This document shows, in pieces, positions 1 through 8,041 of a DNA stretch of 64,000 nt; positions within the stretch are counted from its first letter, which is position 1; the number at the start of each line of letters is the position of its first letter. The notes below the pieces were generated by a model. That model searched no databases and was not told the origin of the DNA. It saw nothing but the letters and a program-made list of their open reading frames with translations. Source of the DNA: 9FT-COMBO-48-23 sp963754385 (GTDB lineage Bacteria > Chloroflexota > Dehalococcoidia > GIF9 > UBA5629); assembly GCA_963754385.1 (NCBI GenBank), contig CAVWGE010000005.1:310001-374000 (forward strand). Direction: 5' to 3'. The translations under genes and the position numbers were made by a program.

Positions 1-1332
1 TAAGACGAAGTACCCATTCTCATCCATTTTCCCAATGTCGCCAGTATGCAGCCAGCCGTTATCAAGTCCGCTGCCAGGGGTAGGCCAATAGCCCTTCATG
101 GTCTGCGGGCCACGAATAAGTATTTCGCCGCTTTCCCCCACGCCCAGTTCTTCACCCGTCTCCGGGTTCACTATTTCGACCTCTGTATCAGGAACCGGCA
201 GCCCAATGCCTAATGTCTCCTTAGCGACGAAACCGGTGATTTTGGAAAAGGTTGATAAGTTCGCGTGCGTTAGCGGTCCACACTCGGTTAGGCCATAGCC
301 TTCCGATACAGGCATCATTATATCCCTCTTGATTGCCTCAAAAATCCCTTGAGGGAGCGGAGCGGCGCCTGACATGAACATTACAGGCAACCTTCCTACC
401 TTTTTTTCCGCTATTCGCATGAGGTGAGTAGGGACAACGTAAACTAGCATCGGGCGATTCTCTTTAAGCAGTCTTATGGCCTGCTCGCTATCTCTCGGGT
501 CTGAGACTAATAAAATTCGCAAGCCCAGAGCAATGCTGACCTGCATACCTAAATGTCCATAGGCGTGAAATAATGGGATGACTATTTCAGAGGCAGCTTT
601 TCCTTTAACCCCTGGCCATAGTGGTTCTAACAACCATAGAGCCTGTCTTATGTTACAGGCCCTGTTGTAGTGAGTTATCATCACCCCTTTGGGAATGCCT
701 GTAGCTCCGCCGGTGAAGGAAAGATAGGCCAGGTCTTCCAACGGGTTTATATTAATTTGGGGAGCATTAGGCTCATGTCGCGCTATCAAGTCTTTGAACT
801 GATAGGTGCCAGGCGTCGGTTTCACTTCTGGCTCAGCAGCATAATCCATTGGCGAGGTAATTATTACATTTTTGAGCTTTGTTTTAGCCTTGATCGAATC
901 AATGAAACTGAAGGCTTCATCAGAGCAAACTACTGTCTCTGCCCCAGATTCGCCCATCTCGTATTGAAGGTCACGAACCTTGTGTAGCGTACTACAGGGG
1001 ACAAGTACAGCGCCGGCTTTTGATACGGCAAAATCGGTGATTATGAATTGCGGACAATTCGGGAGAACTGTTGCCACTCTATCACCTTTACATACCCCCA
1101 GACTAGCTAAAGCATTTGAGAAACTATCAACATACTGCTTCAGCTCACTGTATCTTATTTTCTTCCCCAGGTACTCCACGGCAATCTGCCCGGGGTATGC
1201 AGCTGCGGAATCATCCAAAAATTGGTATACCGGTGTCTTAGGATACGGCTCTAAGGTCCTTTTTAAGGGATATGGTCCTAGCTTATAGTTCTTCAGCCAT
1301 GGTTTATCGCTTCCCTTTATCTTATCCGGCAT
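1..1332 (-). CDS. AMP-binding acyl-CoA synthetase (3' end outside window)
   Basis: Activates a carboxylic acid to its acyl-adenylate and then to an acyl-CoA thioester in the cytoplasm. The reading frame is open from an ATG at 1332 down to base 1, so about 444 N-terminal residues are present and the C-terminal domain lies outside the window. Visible ANL-family motifs are the phosphate loop TGGATGIPKGV (a variant of TSGTTGxPKG), the adenine-binding GYGLTE and the LHTGD motif. It starts 3 bases after the AOR stop at 1336, so the two are very likely co-transcribed. The substrate cannot be read from sequence; a medium- or long-chain fatty acid is a guess from context. Confidence 0.9.
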   Translation of the reverse strand, partial: MPDKIKGSDKPWLKNYKLGPYPLKRTLEPYPKTPVYQFLDDSAAAYPGQIAVEYLGKKIRYSELKQYVDSFSNALASLGVCKGDRVATVLPNCPQFIITDFAVSKAGAVLVPCSTLHKVRDLQYEMGESGAETVVCSDEAFSFIDSIKAKTKLKNVIITSPMDYAAEPEVKPTPGTYQFKDLIARHEPNAPQININPLEDLAYLSFTGGATGIPKGVMITHYNRACNIRQALWLLEPLWPGVKGKAASEIVIPLFHAYGHLGMQVSIALGLRILLVSDPRDSEQAIRLLKENRPMLVYVVPTHLMRIAEKKVGRLPVMFMSGAAPLPQGIFEAIKRDIMMPVSEGYGLTECGPLTHANLSTFSKITGFVAKETLGIGLPVPDTEVEIVNPETGEELGVGESGEILIRGPQTMKGYWPTPGSGLDNGWLHTGDIGKMDENGYFVL

Positions 1333-1335
1333 TGC

Positions 1336-3213
1336 CTATCCCTTTTGACCTCCCCAGATGTCAGTGACATATTCTTCTAAACCAAGTTCCTTGAGCTTCT
1401 CAGGAGTGGGCTTACCAGTGGCTTTGTCCCAGCCACGCAGCTCATAGTATTTGTCCAACATCGCAGGTAGATTCTCATTAACCTTACCTGCGGCTGGTCC
1501 CTCCGGTAATGGTTCCTCCAGCAGTCTGGGAGGTAAAGTGTCATCTGCTCTGGTTATTCCCTCTCTCACATTAAAAACTCGTGCCAAATTATAAGCCCGC
1601 TCCCCAATCTTCACTAAATCATCATACGTGCATTCTCTACCCAGGCAGTGTTCAACCAACTTGACCCATTCTTCGGAAGAAACGCAGAATCCCATGAATT
1701 TGCATGCGCCGAGTGTATCAAGAGCAGCCATGACATTTTCAAGTTCTACCAGGACATGAACTTCTTCTGGGTCCGCAACCAAAACGTCATTGATTCTACT
1801 ATCCGGTATGACCAGGAAGGGAATATCAAGAAAAGCAGGGCCTTGAATATAGGCAGTAATGTGGTCACCACCCCTGTTTGCTACGGCATAGGCTAAACCT
1901 GTTATTTGAACAGCTCTGGAATCGTAAGCGGGAAGCTCCAAACCCTTTACATGTATAGCAAATCTCTCGCATCCCTTGTCCAGCTTTTGTGCCATTCTTC
2001 TTGTCCCTTCCGCCAGAAGGTTGCCAATGCCCTCCCTTTTAGCTATTTTGTGTATTAACTGAATCACGACATCAGCATTGCCAAAATCGAGCTCCAATCC
2101 ATCCGTGTCCGATTTAGTTAAGATACCTTTCTCATAACATTCCATAGCGAAAGCTATCGTAGCCCCTGTAGAAATTGTGTCAAGGCCGTAATCGTTGCAT
2201 AGGTAATGCCCCTTTGTGATTGCCTCCATATCAGTGACTTGGCACTGGCCACCTAGTGTTCCCACGGTTTCATATTCCGGGCCTTCCCCCTTGGCACCCT
2301 TATATTTGCCTCTTCTGATCTCGCTACCCCTTCCACATTTGAGAGGACAGGCGAAGCACCCCAATGGCGACGAAAGAACCTTCTCGCTAAGAGCCTGTGC
2401 ATTTATTTCTTCTATCTGTGGGAAGACACAGGTTTGCCAGTTTTTTGTTGGGAATCCACCTCTTACATTTACCAAATCAATAACGGCGTTTGTTCCAAAT
2501 GTTTCCAATGTTACTTTGAACATGGATTGGTCAAGTAATTCGAACTGTTTCTTTGCCACTTCAGCAAAGGCACTTGGATTGGCTATTTTAACTGGCTTCT
2601 TCCCCAGCACAGCGATAGCCTTAAGTCTCTTGGAACCCATTACTGCCCCACCGCCGCATCTTCCCGCTGCCCGGTGCAAGTCGTTCATTATGCTCGCGTA
2701 TCTGACCAGGTTTTCGCCGGCTATGCCAATGCAATCAACATTATACTTTTCACCGAGTTCTTTCTTTATCAGTTCGGTGGTTTCAAAAACACCCTTGCCC
2801 CATAAATGAGCTGCATCTCTTAGTTCAGCATTTTCCTCTGTTACAACAAGATAGACAGGCCTCGATGAGACACCCTGGAAAATGATTCCATCGAAGCCAG
2901 TTTTCTTGAAATCAACACCCCAGAAGCCAGCTGAATTTGATTGCGCCCAAATATTGGTTAATGGAGATTTGAAAACCCAATTAAACCTACCGGTACTGGG
3001 AGCAGTGGTTCCTGTTAACGCTCCAGTCATAAGGATAAGCTCATTTTCAGGTCCTAGTGGCTCTGCACCCTTGGGAACCTCGTGATAAAGGTAGTGTGTT
3101 GCCAATCCGGCACCTGTTAAGAATTTATCGAAGAGGTCTTGGGGAATCTCCTCTTGGGAAATTCTGCTCTCAGACAAGTTGACCCTTAAGATTTTGCCGT
3201 GCGCTCCATACAT
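1336..3213 (-). CDS. aldehyde:ferredoxin oxidoreductase family protein (AOR 1)
   Basis: A 625-residue AOR-family enzyme. Members oxidise aldehydes to carboxylic acids with a tungsten (sometimes molybdenum) bis-pterin and one 4Fe-4S cluster, passing electrons to ferredoxin. The N-terminal domain starts with the typical YGAHGKILRVNLSESR stretch. The cluster ligands are in CFACPLKCGRG (around residue 290), with the fourth cysteine probably in GACKFMGFC near residue 508. Full length for the family (about 600-650). It lies between a GMC oxidoreductase (upstream, 46 bases) and an acyl-CoA synthetase (downstream), which suggests it handles the aldehyde step of an alcohol-to-acyl-CoA route. Substrate and metal are not determined. 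Confidence 0.92.
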   Translation of the reverse strand: MYGAHGKILRVNLSESRISQEEIPQDLFDKFLTGAGLATHYLYHEVPKGAEPLGPENELILMTGALTGTTAPSTGRFNWVFKSPLTNIWAQSNSAGFWGVDFKKTGFDGIIFQGVSSRPVYLVVTEENAELRDAAHLWGKGVFETTELIKKELGEKYNVDCIGIAGENLVRYASIMNDLHRAAGRCGGGAVMGSKRLKAIAVLGKKPVKIANPSAFAEVAKKQFELLDQSMFKVTLETFGTNAVIDLVNVRGGFPTKNWQTCVFPQIEEINAQALSEKVLSSPLGCFACPLKCGRGSEIRRGKYKGAKGEGPEYETVGTLGGQCQVTDMEAITKGHYLCNDYGLDTISTGATIAFAMECYEKGILTKSDTDGLELDFGNADVVIQLIHKIAKREGIGNLLAEGTRRMAQKLDKGCERFAIHVKGLELPAYDSRAVQITGLAYAVANRGGDHITAYIQGPAFLDIPFLVIPDSRINDVLVADPEEVHVLVELENVMAALDTLGACKFMGFCVSSEEWVKLVEHCLGRECTYDDLVKIGERAYNLARVFNVREGITRADDTLPPRLLEEPLPEGPAAGKVNENLPAMLDKYYELRGWDKATGKPTPEKLKELGLEEYVTDIWGGQKG

Positions 3214-3259
3214 ACTGTGCCACCTTTCTAGGGATTCTAGGACTTATTAACAAATGATG

Positions 3260-4870
3260 TCAAGGCTTGGGCGGGACCAAGCTCATTGCATATTCTGCCA
3301 GAGCTGTTATAGTCAGGCTGGGATTAACACCGGGGTTGGCGGGCATGATTGACCCATCGATAACGTAGAGGCCGGGGTAATTATGAACCTGACAATCCAG
3401 GCCAATGACTCCTTCTCGGGCGTTTCTTCCAAACAAGCATCCACCCAATATATGCGCCGTGGTTTCCATGTTAAGCAAGCTCTCGCTAATGGAGCCAGCC
3501 GGTATCCCGTTTGTCTTATCGGCAAAGTCGCGTGTTATCTTGTGTGCCATGCTGATTCTGGGCGGGACAGGTTGGTCCGTATCAGGTGCTGAAATCAGAC
3601 CTCGACGGAACAGGGTAAGGAAGCTTCGCCCAAGGCGAAGGCGGAGTCGGTTATCGGTAGTCTGCATGACCAGCAGAATCGTGGTTCGGTGAGCCCACCC
3701 AGGGAGTATGTGGCTGAGTAGATATTGCCGTGGGTGGCTTATAACATCCCATATTGATTTGAGGAGGCGTATGGCTGCTTTTTCACTTTTCTCAATCAAT
3801 GGGCCAGCCATAATTCGCATAAAAGACGAGCCGTTAGGGTAGCGCACGGGTTCGATGTGGGTCACCTCGTCTGCACTGAAGATTGAAGTAATGGCAATGC
3901 CCTTTGAATAATCCACATCTTTAGTAAGACTCATCACGCCCAGCAGGGCTTCACTGTTTGTCCGCACCGTGTAACCTAAGCGTGGAGAGATGTTAGGAAG
4001 GGACTTAGTTACATCACGACAGCGTAGCAGTAATTTCAAAGTTCCCAGTACGCCGGCTGATAAAATTACATTGCGTGCATATACTCGGTGCTTGGTCTTG
4101 ACAAACCAGGCTGTTGAACGCTGGTAAGTCACCTCGAAGCGAGGGCCATCTGTCTGGCTAGATGGCAGAAGGCGAATATCGGTTACTTCAGATTCGGGTC
4201 TGATCTCTGCCCCTTTGCGTTCAGCGAAATATAGGTAGTTCTTAACCAGGCTGTTCTTGCCATTGTATCGGCAGCCGACCATGCAGCCTCCACAATGGGA
4301 GCAACCACGGCGTGGAGGACCCTCGCCGCCGAAATAAGGGTCAGGTACTTCTTCGTCCTCAGGACCAAAGAAGACACCAACATTTGTCGGTCTAAAGGTA
4401 TCAGCCCTTCCCATTGACGCAGCTATTTCTTTTAAAGCTTGGTCAGCTTCCCAAAGCCGCGGGTTAGTAGTAACGCCTAGCATACGTCGGGCAGTTTCGT
4501 AGTGCGGAGCCAATACTTTTTTCCAGTCGATTAACTTCCGCCATGACGGGTTTGAGAACGATGCGTCGTCTGGCATCTCGAGCACGTTGGCATAGCCTAA
4601 GCTACCTCCTCCGACTCCTGAACCGTGAAGAACAATTCCCTCCTTTAACACTGTCATTTGGAGAATACCAAAACAGCGCAATGAAGGAAACCAAAGATAT
4701 TTCCATATAATCCAGTTGGTAGGTGGGAAGTCCTCGTCATGGTAGCGTTTTCCGCGCTCCAACACCAAGACACTGTAACTCTTCTCTGACAGTCGAAGAG
4801 CAGATACGCTACCCCCAAACCCTGAGCCTATTACTACATAATCAAAAATCTTCTCTTGCTCTGCACTCAC
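3260..4870 (-). CDS. GMC family FAD-dependent oxidoreductase
   Basis: A 536-residue flavoprotein of the glucose-methanol-choline/cholesterol oxidase type, expected to oxidise an alcohol to an aldehyde or ketone. The N-terminal FAD-binding motif is GSGFGGSVSALRLSEK at residues 16-31. A cysteine-rich segment CSHCGGCMVGCRYNGKNS (near residue 190) is typical of the long-chain alcohol/sterol branch. The C-terminal half has HILGGCLFG and a final GSIMPANPGVNPSLTI, the usual GMC end. First gene of the three-gene set GMC-AOR-acyl-CoA synthetase. No signal peptide, so cytoplasmic or membrane-peripheral. The electron acceptor is unknown; in an anaerobe it is unlikely to be oxygen. Confidence 0.88.
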   Translation of the reverse strand: MSAEQEKIFDYVVIGSGFGGSVSALRLSEKSYSVLVLERGKRYHDEDFPPTNWIIWKYLWFPSLRCFGILQMTVLKEGIVLHGSGVGGGSLGYANVLEMPDDASFSNPSWRKLIDWKKVLAPHYETARRMLGVTTNPRLWEADQALKEIAASMGRADTFRPTNVGVFFGPEDEEVPDPYFGGEGPPRRGCSHCGGCMVGCRYNGKNSLVKNYLYFAERKGAEIRPESEVTDIRLLPSSQTDGPRFEVTYQRSTAWFVKTKHRVYARNVILSAGVLGTLKLLLRCRDVTKSLPNISPRLGYTVRTNSEALLGVMSLTKDVDYSKGIAITSIFSADEVTHIEPVRYPNGSSFMRIMAGPLIEKSEKAAIRLLKSIWDVISHPRQYLLSHILPGWAHRTTILLVMQTTDNRLRLRLGRSFLTLFRRGLISAPDTDQPVPPRISMAHKITRDFADKTNGIPAGSISESLLNMETTAHILGGCLFGRNAREGVIGLDCQVHNYPGLYVIDGSIMPANPGVNPSLTITALAEYAMSLVPPKP

Positions 4871-5097
4871 ACTAGCCTCCTTAGGATATGCATCAATGAG
4901 AGTTGATGCTATGGTTTTACTGCCCCTGTCTGAGCAGGGCTGCTGGTGCTTAGTATAACAATTTCGTTATCATGTGCTCAACCTTAACAGTGGAGTCGCG
5001 AGACGCCTAGATGTATGCAAGTGTCAAGACTGTGCGATTGAGGTAACAAATTTCACAATGTGTAGAGATGGACACAGGATAGTGAAGAAGGCGGTAA

Positions 5098-5739
5098 CTA
5101 ATTTGGCTTATTGGCCGGCGTTACAGGTTCCTTCGCTGCCGAAGGGGCTTTAGGCGGCTCTAAATATTCACCAACATAGATTATTTTGTCCCGGTTGACA
5201 GCGACAAAATCAAAAGCTAATGCAGTATTATCCAGTGCCGAATGTATTTGCACATTTGTCACTGGTATGAACTTGTCGGCTCTCTCAACGGCATCTAACA
5301 TTTTTTGCGACGCTGGAGCATGCATATGGCCCGTTAGCGTATATAATGGCATATGTATCTCCGCTTCAATGGGGCTCTTTGCCTTGCCCGGGTAGTTTTT
5401 CGCTCTGTCTTCAGTTTCTGGCGCCTCAGGTTGATGTTCACTCTTTTCACCGACAAAAAGTATGCTAACCTTTCTGACATAGATAGATGCCATGATTTCC
5501 TTTTTTCGACTTGGAAATGACACCTCGACTTCAGTAAGTGGCATGAACTCCTTTCCGATGGGCAGCGAATTTGACATGAAGTCCTGATTAAGGACATCCA
5601 AAAGGCGTTGATGCTTCATGCAATAGGTATGTCCGGTAAGTATGCAGGTCTCGGTGAACACCACTACCTTCACCTGCTTGAGTTTTGCATCGCCTTCCAC
5701 GGTGCCAGCTGCTTCCGTAAGAAATGATTCAGCTTGCAT
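5098..5739 (-). CDS. DUF6812-like protein with two internal repeats
   Basis: A 213-residue soluble protein of unknown function. It holds two copies of one module: repeat 1 around residues 30-107 (ILTGHTY...FMPLTEVEV...ILFVGE) and repeat 2 around residues 130-195 (YTLTGHMH...FIPVTNVQI...IIYVGE). The linker is charged and the C-terminal tail is rich in Pro and Ala. The order TGH, then a Leu-rich helix, then FxPxTxVxI, then IxxVGE recalls DUF6812 proteins. It faces the same way as the upstream end of the GMC operon but is separated from it by 227 bases, so it may be a separate unit. The ATG at 5739 has a weak purine-rich stretch ahead of it. Confidence 0.7.
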   Translation of the reverse strand: MQAESFLTEAAGTVEGDAKLKQVKVVVFTETCILTGHTYCMKHQRLLDVLNQDFMSNSLPIGKEFMPLTEVEVSFPSRKKEIMASIYVRKVSILFVGEKSEHQPEAPETEDRAKNYPGKAKSPIEAEIHMPLYTLTGHMHAPASQKMLDAVERADKFIPVTNVQIHSALDNTALAFDFVAVNRDKIIYVGEYLEPPKAPSAAKEPVTPANKPN

Positions 5740-5881
5740 TTAAGCCTTTCTTTTTTGTCGGCCTATTTATACTTCTTAAGTTATCTATCTATAGCATAAT
5801 ATACTTTTCTTATACAGTGAACCCCCATCAGTACTCTTTTGATTTATACTTTTGTACTATGAACGTCGCTTCGTTCGAATA

Positions 5882-5912
5882 AAACAAGCTCCGACATCGT
5901 CGGAGCTTGTTT
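5882..5912. terminator. strong hairpin, probable terminator
   Basis: A perfect 14-bp inverted repeat, AAACAAGCTCCGAC and its complement, around a 3-base ATC loop. On the minus strand it is followed by a T-rich run (GTTTTATTC), so it fits a factor-independent terminator for the minus-strand membrane-protein gene ending at 6049. The rest of the 309-base gap 5740-6048 shows no gene. Confidence 0.6.
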
Positions 5913-6048
5913 GCTTATCACCAAATAACCACAAATTCAGTCGGAGTGTAAACAGGTTGAAAAAAATCATACATGTGGCAGATTATCGTTCACTGTCGTT
6001 ATTAATCTATGGCTCTAAATCCCTCCTGTCTAACGATTTATCTCTCAT

Positions 6049-6609
6049 TTAACCACCACGTATCCTGTTTTTTTCTTGCCGGTCAAGTTTTATTACAATT
6101 AACAACAGTAATATCAAACTAAAGACAAGAATAATGACAACTTGAATTATTTCAGCTCCTGTTAAAAGAAGAATAACAGCTAGTGCATTGAATGTTAAGC
6201 TTAAGCCTAGTAGTGAGTACACGTTTTGAAATACCGATCTAGATGTAAATATAATTGCAATGAGAACAAAAATTAGAAAAATAGAGGTAGTTATAAAAAG
6301 GGGTTTAATCGCGTGAAAATCAAATAATATTTTAACAACCTCAGTCAATGTAATGCCAAAGAGTATTGGAAGTAAATATGGCTCACCTCTTTTTATAAAG
6401 TCTTCAACACGCTTAGGCGGGAAGGTAGATAGTACAATTAGGAATCCAGCTAGAACTAGAATAGAACCAACCACAACTGAAAGCCAATCAAGTGGTAGTA
6501 TCGGGCCACCAGCTGGTTGCTTTGAGAGAATAGTACCAATAACAAAGCTACCTGCAAGGAAATATGCTATGCTTCGGGTTATTATATTTATCATGTTCCT
6601 ATTTCCCAT
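6049..6609 (-). CDS. integral membrane protein, unknown
   Basis: A 186-residue protein that is almost entirely hydrophobic. About five membrane segments can be drawn: near residues 8-25, 37-62, 85-105, 110-125 and 130-175, with a short charged C-terminus (KLDRQEKNRIRGG). I do not recognise the family. The base composition is clearly more AT-rich than the metabolic genes on either side, as in the divergent nuclease-like gene starting at 6741, so the pair may be an imported block. The only visible neighbour link is the shared divergent promoter region 6610-6740. Confidence 0.65.
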   Translation of the reverse strand: MGNRNMINIITRSIAYFLAGSFVIGTILSKQPAGGPILPLDWLSVVVGSILVLAGFLIVLSTFPPKRVEDFIKRGEPYLLPILFGITLTEVVKILFDFHAIKPLFITTSIFLIFVLIAIIFTSRSVFQNVYSLLGLSLTFNALAVILLLTGAEIIQVVIILVFSLILLLLIVIKLDRQEKNRIRGG

Positions 6610-6740
6610 TCTTGTTCATTATACTACATCAAAATGGGGTGAACTACAGCAACTTCTCCGAATGGGAAAGTTGTACGCATGTTCAATAGAGAAGTAGTAA
6701 AATAATTGTATATAATATAGGCAAAATAGCAGGTACGACA

Positions 6741-7697
6741 ATGATAATATCGACGACTCATAACAGTATATCAAGGGAACAGATGAAAGAGGCAATTTTA
6801 AGATCCGGCTATCTTCTAGAGCAACGTGTTGCAACTTCGCTGGTCAAGGCAGGCTACAATGTTAAACCAAACCGACGGTTTATTGACCCAGAGACCGGCA
6901 AAACTCGCGAGTATGATGTTTTTGCTGCAAAAGATATCGCAGTTTATAGAACAGGGTCGCATGGAATATTCCCAACTTTAGTTTGTGAATGCAAGAACAA
7001 TCAGCAACCGATCGCATTCTTTGTTGAACAGAAAGAAATATTCGTGCCATCAGAAGACGAAGTCAGAGTGTCTGGTATGCCTTCAAAAATATGGCAACAT
7101 GGTGAATATATCTCCGTTCAAGAGTTTACGAAAGTCGAGAGTTTCCACCATTATTGCAGGCCTGAAGTGCCAGTTGCCACTCAATGTTGTACATTTGAAA
7201 TGAAGAAGGACAAATCTTCTTGGATGGCCTCCCACAGCGAAGATCTATATGAGACTTTCAGAACTCTAAGTAAAGCCCTTGAATATGAGATTGACGAAGA
7301 TTTCAAGAACATGAGCCAATTTTTCGTAGATGAGGAAACCGGGAATGAGTTTATGGACCTTAGTTTCTACTATCCGGTGGTGATTTTTCAAGGGGACATA
7401 TATGCTGCTCATCTTGAGCAAAAGCTAAATTTGAAGAAACGCGAGCATATGCAATTCAATCCTTACTTCTTTTCGTTCTATAACAATGAGGTAATTACCT
7501 ATCATATAGACGTTATATCCGAAGAATACCTATCGTCCTATCTTAAAATAATCGACCAAGAAATGATAACAATTAAGAAGATATTACAACAGCAGAAGCA
7601 GAATGTTCTGCTTTCAATGGATAAGATAGTCGAAGAGTGTAAGGGCTTAAAGAAGAAGCCAAAAACGTACAGGAAATACTTGGAAATAGAAATTTAA
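6741..7697 (+). CDS. PD-(D/E)XK nuclease-like protein
   Basis: A 318-residue protein whose first 90 residues look like a restriction-endonuclease-like fold. A glutamate at residue 27 (YLLEQRV) is followed by D59 in EYDVFA and E83-x-K85 in LVCECKNN, which is the D...ExK catalytic pattern of the Mrr/PD-(D/E)XK superfamily. The remaining 230 residues are charged, with a C-terminal basic helix, and match nothing I recognise. No methyltransferase or helicase lies next to it, so it is not a standard restriction system. AT-rich compared with neighbours. The start is the first ATG; a second at 6783 is possible, and neither has a clear ribosome binding site. Confidence 0.6.
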   Translation: MIISTTHNSISREQMKEAILRSGYLLEQRVATSLVKAGYNVKPNRRFIDPETGKTREYDVFAAKDIAVYRTGSHGIFPTLVCECKNNQQPIAFFVEQKEIFVPSEDEVRVSGMPSKIWQHGEYISVQEFTKVESFHHYCRPEVPVATQCCTFEMKKDKSSWMASHSEDLYETFRTLSKALEYEIDEDFKNMSQFFVDEETGNEFMDLSFYYPVVIFQGDIYAAHLEQKLNLKKREHMQFNPYFFSFYNNEVITYHIDVISEEYLSSYLKIIDQEMITIKKILQQQKQNVLLSMDKIVEECKGLKKKPKTYRKYLEIEI

Positions 7698-7786
7698 AAG
7701 TAGTATTTAATTGAATGCTAGCCTGTTTTGGTGGTTGTGCTTATGTCACCAAATCCTGGGCAACCATTCTTGGGGCATGTCAAGTG

Positions 7787-8032
7787 TCAGCCGCCGGCTA
7801 TATTAGGCAGAAATGAGACAGTGTCATTGTCTCTTAAAATTCTGTCCAGAGAGGCTACTTCAAGGTTGACGGCTACAATGACCGTATCTTTTTCCAAATG
7901 GAGAGCGGGATACTGTTGTCTGACGTATTCAAGGGCGTCATTCACCCTCGTCTTTACCGTTATGGGCATATCTATGCTATCTGTATTGGTTACAACGCGC
8001 TGCATCCCGTGGAACTTAATTGAGACTACCAT
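7787..8032 (-). CDS. MoaD/ThiS family sulfur-carrier protein
   Basis: An 81-residue ubiquitin-fold protein ending in NIAGG. The terminal Gly-Gly is the residue pair that is adenylated and thiocarboxylated in MoaD-type proteins, which deliver sulfur for the dithiolene of molybdopterin or tungstopterin. It follows the second AOR gene by 9 bases on the same strand and is surely co-transcribed. The context suggests it serves the pterin cofactor of that enzyme. No MoaE lies nearby, so it must work with a partner encoded elsewhere, or with the AOR maturation path directly. Confidence 0.88.
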   Translation of the reverse strand: MVVSIKFHGMQRVVTNTDSIDMPITVKTRVNDALEYVRQQYPALHLEKDTVIVAVNLEVASLDRILRDNDTVSFLPNIAGG

Positions 8033-8041
8033 CTTTCTTGC

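Noticed and set aside
2216..2809. Long plus-strand open frame (197 codons) inside AOR 1
   Set aside because: It is antisense to a clear AOR gene, has a low-complexity Ser/Pro-rich translation and no ribosome binding site. The same applies to other antisense frames in AOR 2, hbd and feoB.
4940..5000. Possible operator TAACAATTTCGTTATCA ahead of the GMC gene
   Set aside because: The inverted repeat is short and imperfect, and no linked regulator gene is in view.
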